From positions 112,748,141 through 112,812,140 of the forward strand of contig CM043942.1 of assembly GCA_014529385.2 (NCBI GenBank): DNA of 64,000 nt. The letters are read 5' to 3'. This DNA comes from Adiantum capillus-veneris. Lineage: Eukaryota > Streptophyta > Polypodiopsida > Polypodiales > Pteridaceae. Positions 61,917-64,000 of the stretch are shown here, one piece after another; position 1 is the first letter of the stretch; each line of letters begins with the position of its first letter. Position numbers and translations under genes: made by a program. The notes under the pieces are model-generated. The model searched no databases. It was not told where the DNA came from and saw only the letters and a list, made by a program, of their open reading frames with translations.

Positions 61917-62615
61917 TTACATCACCATTGTCACCTTCACACCTGGACATGCTACATACAATTCATCGGATGAATTGTTTGCCACTTTTACCATCCAGCC
62001 ATGATCTGTGTCCATTGGCCATTTGCACTTGTTGTAGAAACTCTTTGACATTATGTTTATTTCTGAACCATGCTCAATCAAGGCAACAAATGGCTCTTCA
62101 AGATCACCTACCTTGACCAAAGTTTCTGTAGTAGCCCTTGCCCAATGACTTCGTGAATAGTAACTCCTAGGAATATCTTCAACTTCTTCATCATCATTTG
62201 AGCAATGCACTTGCTTCACTCTCCCACTAGATTGGTAGCATCCTACCATAGCTCCATCATTCTCCTTATTTTGCAGTTGCATCCCTTGTGTCTTTAAGGT
62301 TTCCCCTTCAACCTGTGGACGAGAAACTTCAGCAAGGGTTTGCCTCTTTCTTTTGATGACGTCAATGATCTCCTCATGGAATTCACGCTTTGCAATGCCA
62401 AGAACTTCTCCCAAAGTAAACTCAATCTTGCTATTCAAGATCCTTTCCTCCAAGACTTTCTTTAAATCTGTAGCAACCTCAATATCAGATTGTAGTTTAT
62501 AAGTTGGGCCTTTTGTCTTACCTTTCGTTGGCTCTTTCTTCTTTCCTATTGTAGACTCCTCCATGAGTACTTCAGGTGGAGATGCTCCTTGTGTTGAGGG
62601 TGTTTGAGAAGGCAT
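61917..62615 (-). CDS. gypsy-3 protease region, frameshifted at its end
   Basis: 232 codons. A Lys/Glu-rich linker leads to SYYSRSHWARATTETLVKVG, then the protease motif VALIEHGSEINIMSKSFY. Retroviral-type proteases have Asp at the first position of this motif (I-D-x-G-S). Here it is Glu, so activity is doubtful. The frame changes at about 61930. The segment 61699-61950 continues the fold (DTSSYHLILGQPYIVGV, with the conserved L-I-L-G-x-P). Protease cuts the polyprotein during particle maturation. Confidence 0.75.
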   Translation of the reverse strand: MPSQTPSTQGASPPEVLMEESTIGKKKEPTKGKTKGPTYKLQSDIEVATDLKKVLEERILNSKIEFTLGEVLGIAKREFHEEIIDVIKRKRQTLAEVSRPQVEGETLKTQGMQLQNKENDGAMVGCYQSSGRVKQVHCSNDDEEVEDIPRSYYSRSHWARATTETLVKVGDLEEPFVALIEHGSEINIMSKSFYNKCKWPMDTDHGWMVKVANNSSDELYVACPGVKVTMVM

Positions 62616-62714
62616 TGAGTCGCTTCTTCTCCCACTTCTAGAAGCTCTTTTTGATGGTCCTTCATCAGCATTCTCACGTCTGCGCTTCTCTTCTACAATT
62701 GCCTCATTTTGTTG

Positions 62715-63390
62715 TCATTTTGTAATGTAGGCATGCACTGACAATGAGTCCACTGGATCATTCCATCCTGTTTCTAGACGTATGCAATCACCTGCTTCAT
62801 GTAGAATCTCTTTTGTAAGCTTTCCCTTTTTAGCTAATTGCATGACATTTAGCCAAATTTGACCATGATGGTCACTCACCTCTTCATCACAAAAATGTTC
62901 AATTTTTACTCCATACGTAGCTGCCTCAACTGAAGAGGTGGCATGCTTGGTTGCCATATCTTCAACTAAGGTTTGCATTCCCCCCTTCCCAAAGTTAGTT
63001 CTCAAGGGTAGACCTGTCTCTCTTAAGTGGATTTTACCATCCTTAAAAAAGACAACATCTTTTGACAAAGCATCACTAAAATCATCACAATCCCTTCTTA
63101 CATGGTCTGTACTATCACACCAAATACATCTATTAACAAACCCTTCTTTCGGCTGTTTTCTTTGCCTAGGAAGTGGCCCTCATGGTTGGCCTTTTTCTTC
63201 AAGCTTTGCAAACTTCACCTTCAAGTCACGCATTCCCTTCACAAGCTCATCTAGCATGGACTCATCAAACTTAGGAGCGATAAAAGTAGGCTTTACCATT
63301 TTGTCAGAAGTTGAGATGGAAGGACTTGTAGTGTTTACTACCATCTTGTCCCTTCTTCTTTGTCGTTTGGCAAGCAGTGAGACACAACAC
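62715..63390 (-). pseudogene. gypsy-3 gag zinc knuckle and downstream part, with stops
   Basis: The CCHC knuckle (CIWCDSTDHVRRDC) is near 63130-63085. It is followed in one open frame (62715-63068 and just upstream) by VVFFKDGKIHLRETGLPLRTN and SLSVHAYITK, where TGA or TAA interrupts before the protease linker. A stop also occurs near 63181, before the knuckle. The same arrangement (knuckle, then F-F-K-D-G-x-I, then H-A-Y) is known in the fungal-type gypsy group. Confidence 0.75.
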
Positions 63391-64000
63391 TAAACCTCAT
63401 TCCAGTCGGTCTTTAGTCCTTGCTCAGCATCTTTATCTTCAAGAAGAAGCTCCAAATTTTTTTGAAACTCTTTACCTGCAGCTTGTAAGAAAAGATCTGT
63501 CTTCTTTGCATCTAGTGTGGCCCTTTCTGTCCTAGTGAGTTGTGCATAGCGCCGCTCAAATTCCCTAAGTAGCTCTGTTATTGATAGTCCTTGCTTTGGC
63601 TTGACTACCCATTCTAAGAATGTCCTTTTGGTCACTCTCTCCGAGTCCTTCATGAAATATTCCTCCTTTAAAGCTACTTTGAGTTCTTCCCAATTTCTCC
63701 CATGCCCATCTTTAATTGCCCTAACATGCTCCCTAATTTCTGGAGCAACAACTAGCTCAAAGCTTTGAATCATCTCACCTTCTGACACGCGATGCAGCTC
63801 CATCTCCTTCACATACTCGCGTAAGTACTTGGTTACATCTTTGCCATTGAACTGATCCATTCTGTTGACGACCGCTTGTATGGCCTTCGTTGCTGAAATC
63901 TCCCTTCTTTCAGTAGCATGTTGTTGTTGCATGAACATTGCAAATGCTTGAAACATTTGCATTTTTGCTGGGTCAAAATGCATACCCTGTTGCTCAACAT
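63390..64000 (-). CDS. gypsy-3 gag, partial
   Basis: The frame is open to the window edge at 64000, so the start is outside or just past 63983. It is rich in helices and charged residues (MQMFQAFAMFMQQQHATERR, DQFNGKDVTKYLREYVKEME, ELLREFERRYAQLTRTERAT). GKDVTKYLREYVKEM and WEELKVALKEEY fit a gag core (Retrotrans_gag-like: W-x-x-L-x-x-x-L). It ends with a stop at 63390, which may be a mutation because the frame recovers downstream. Confidence 0.8.
   Translation of the reverse strand, partial: VEQQGMHFDPAKMQMFQAFAMFMQQQHATERREISATKAIQAVVNRMDQFNGKDVTKYLREYVKEMELHRVSEGEMIQSFELVVAPEIREHVRAIKDGHGRNWEELKVALKEEYFMKDSERVTKRTFLEWVVKPKQGLSITELLREFERRYAQLTRTERATLDAKKTDLFLQAAGKEFQKNLELLLEDKDAEQGLKTDWNEV

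Larger units (their letters stand above)
58066..64000 (-). mobile_element. Ty3/gypsy element of a second lineage (gypsy-3), 5' end outside window
   Basis: Minus-strand order: gag, CCHC knuckle, protease, reverse transcriptase, RNase H, integrase. This is the gypsy order. The protein is very different from gypsy-1/2. Signatures such as RFIQDMQPVNKVTIRN, FIDDLPIKG, GPYGRKPCPSKV and CIWCDSTDHVRRDC recall a group common in fungi. No chromodomain is seen after the integrase. The 5' LTR and gag start lie beyond 64000. Confidence 0.9.

Overview
This is nuclear DNA of a land plant, and it is dominated by transposable elements. It carries Ty3/gypsy, Ty1/copia and CACTA elements primed or bounded in the usual plant way, short GT-AG introns, a decayed pentatricopeptide-repeat (PPR) gene, and long GA/CA/CT microsatellites. 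The element mix and the style of the PPR repeats suggest a fern or another early-diverging land plant, but that is inference. I see no bacterial gene, operon or CRISPR array.

Layout. 211-7446 (-): chromovirus-type gypsy element (gypsy-1) with one visible LTR, broken before the window start. 7447-14300: unassigned DNA with minus-strand coding-like blocks, one carrying FCP1/NIF-type HAD phosphatase motifs. 14301-24618: a 10.3 kb CACTA element with a 3-bp target duplication (CAA). It holds a decayed transposase, a decayed TnpA/Ptta-like gene, a 172-bp hairpin-bearing satellite and a gag fragment. 27317-30593: a candidate Mutator-like non-autonomous element containing a 211-bp tandem foldback array. 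30940-31560: dead gypsy integrase. 32066-37310 (-): a young, nearly intact copia element (192-bp LTRs, target duplication CATGA). 37881-41382 (+): the only convincing host gene, four exons coding for about 713 residues with a Tyr/Gly/Pro repeat domain. 42149-42846: inverted-repeat segment with a tRNA-derived SINE-like head. 43420-44185: PPR pseudogene.

44341-54830 is a nest. A second copy of the gypsy-1 family (gypsy-2, 45302-54349, + strand, target duplication GATGA) sits inside the reverse transcriptase gene of an older minus-strand copia element, whose halves lie on both sides. It is followed by a broken CACTA end (54840-55225), two overlapping paralogous mini-ORFs of unknown function (56266-56693, -), and a third gypsy element of another lineage (58066-64000, -), whose 5' end lies beyond the window.

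The elements explain nearly all the protein-coding signal. Gypsy-1 and gypsy-2 have lost different catalytic residues. The copia element has a single visible frameshift. Most stops in the CACTA genes look like C-to-T changes. The observations most worth following are the tandem paralogous mini-ORFs, the two hairpin satellite arrays carried inside DNA transposons, the long foldback in intron 1 of the host gene, and the fungal-looking gypsy-3.
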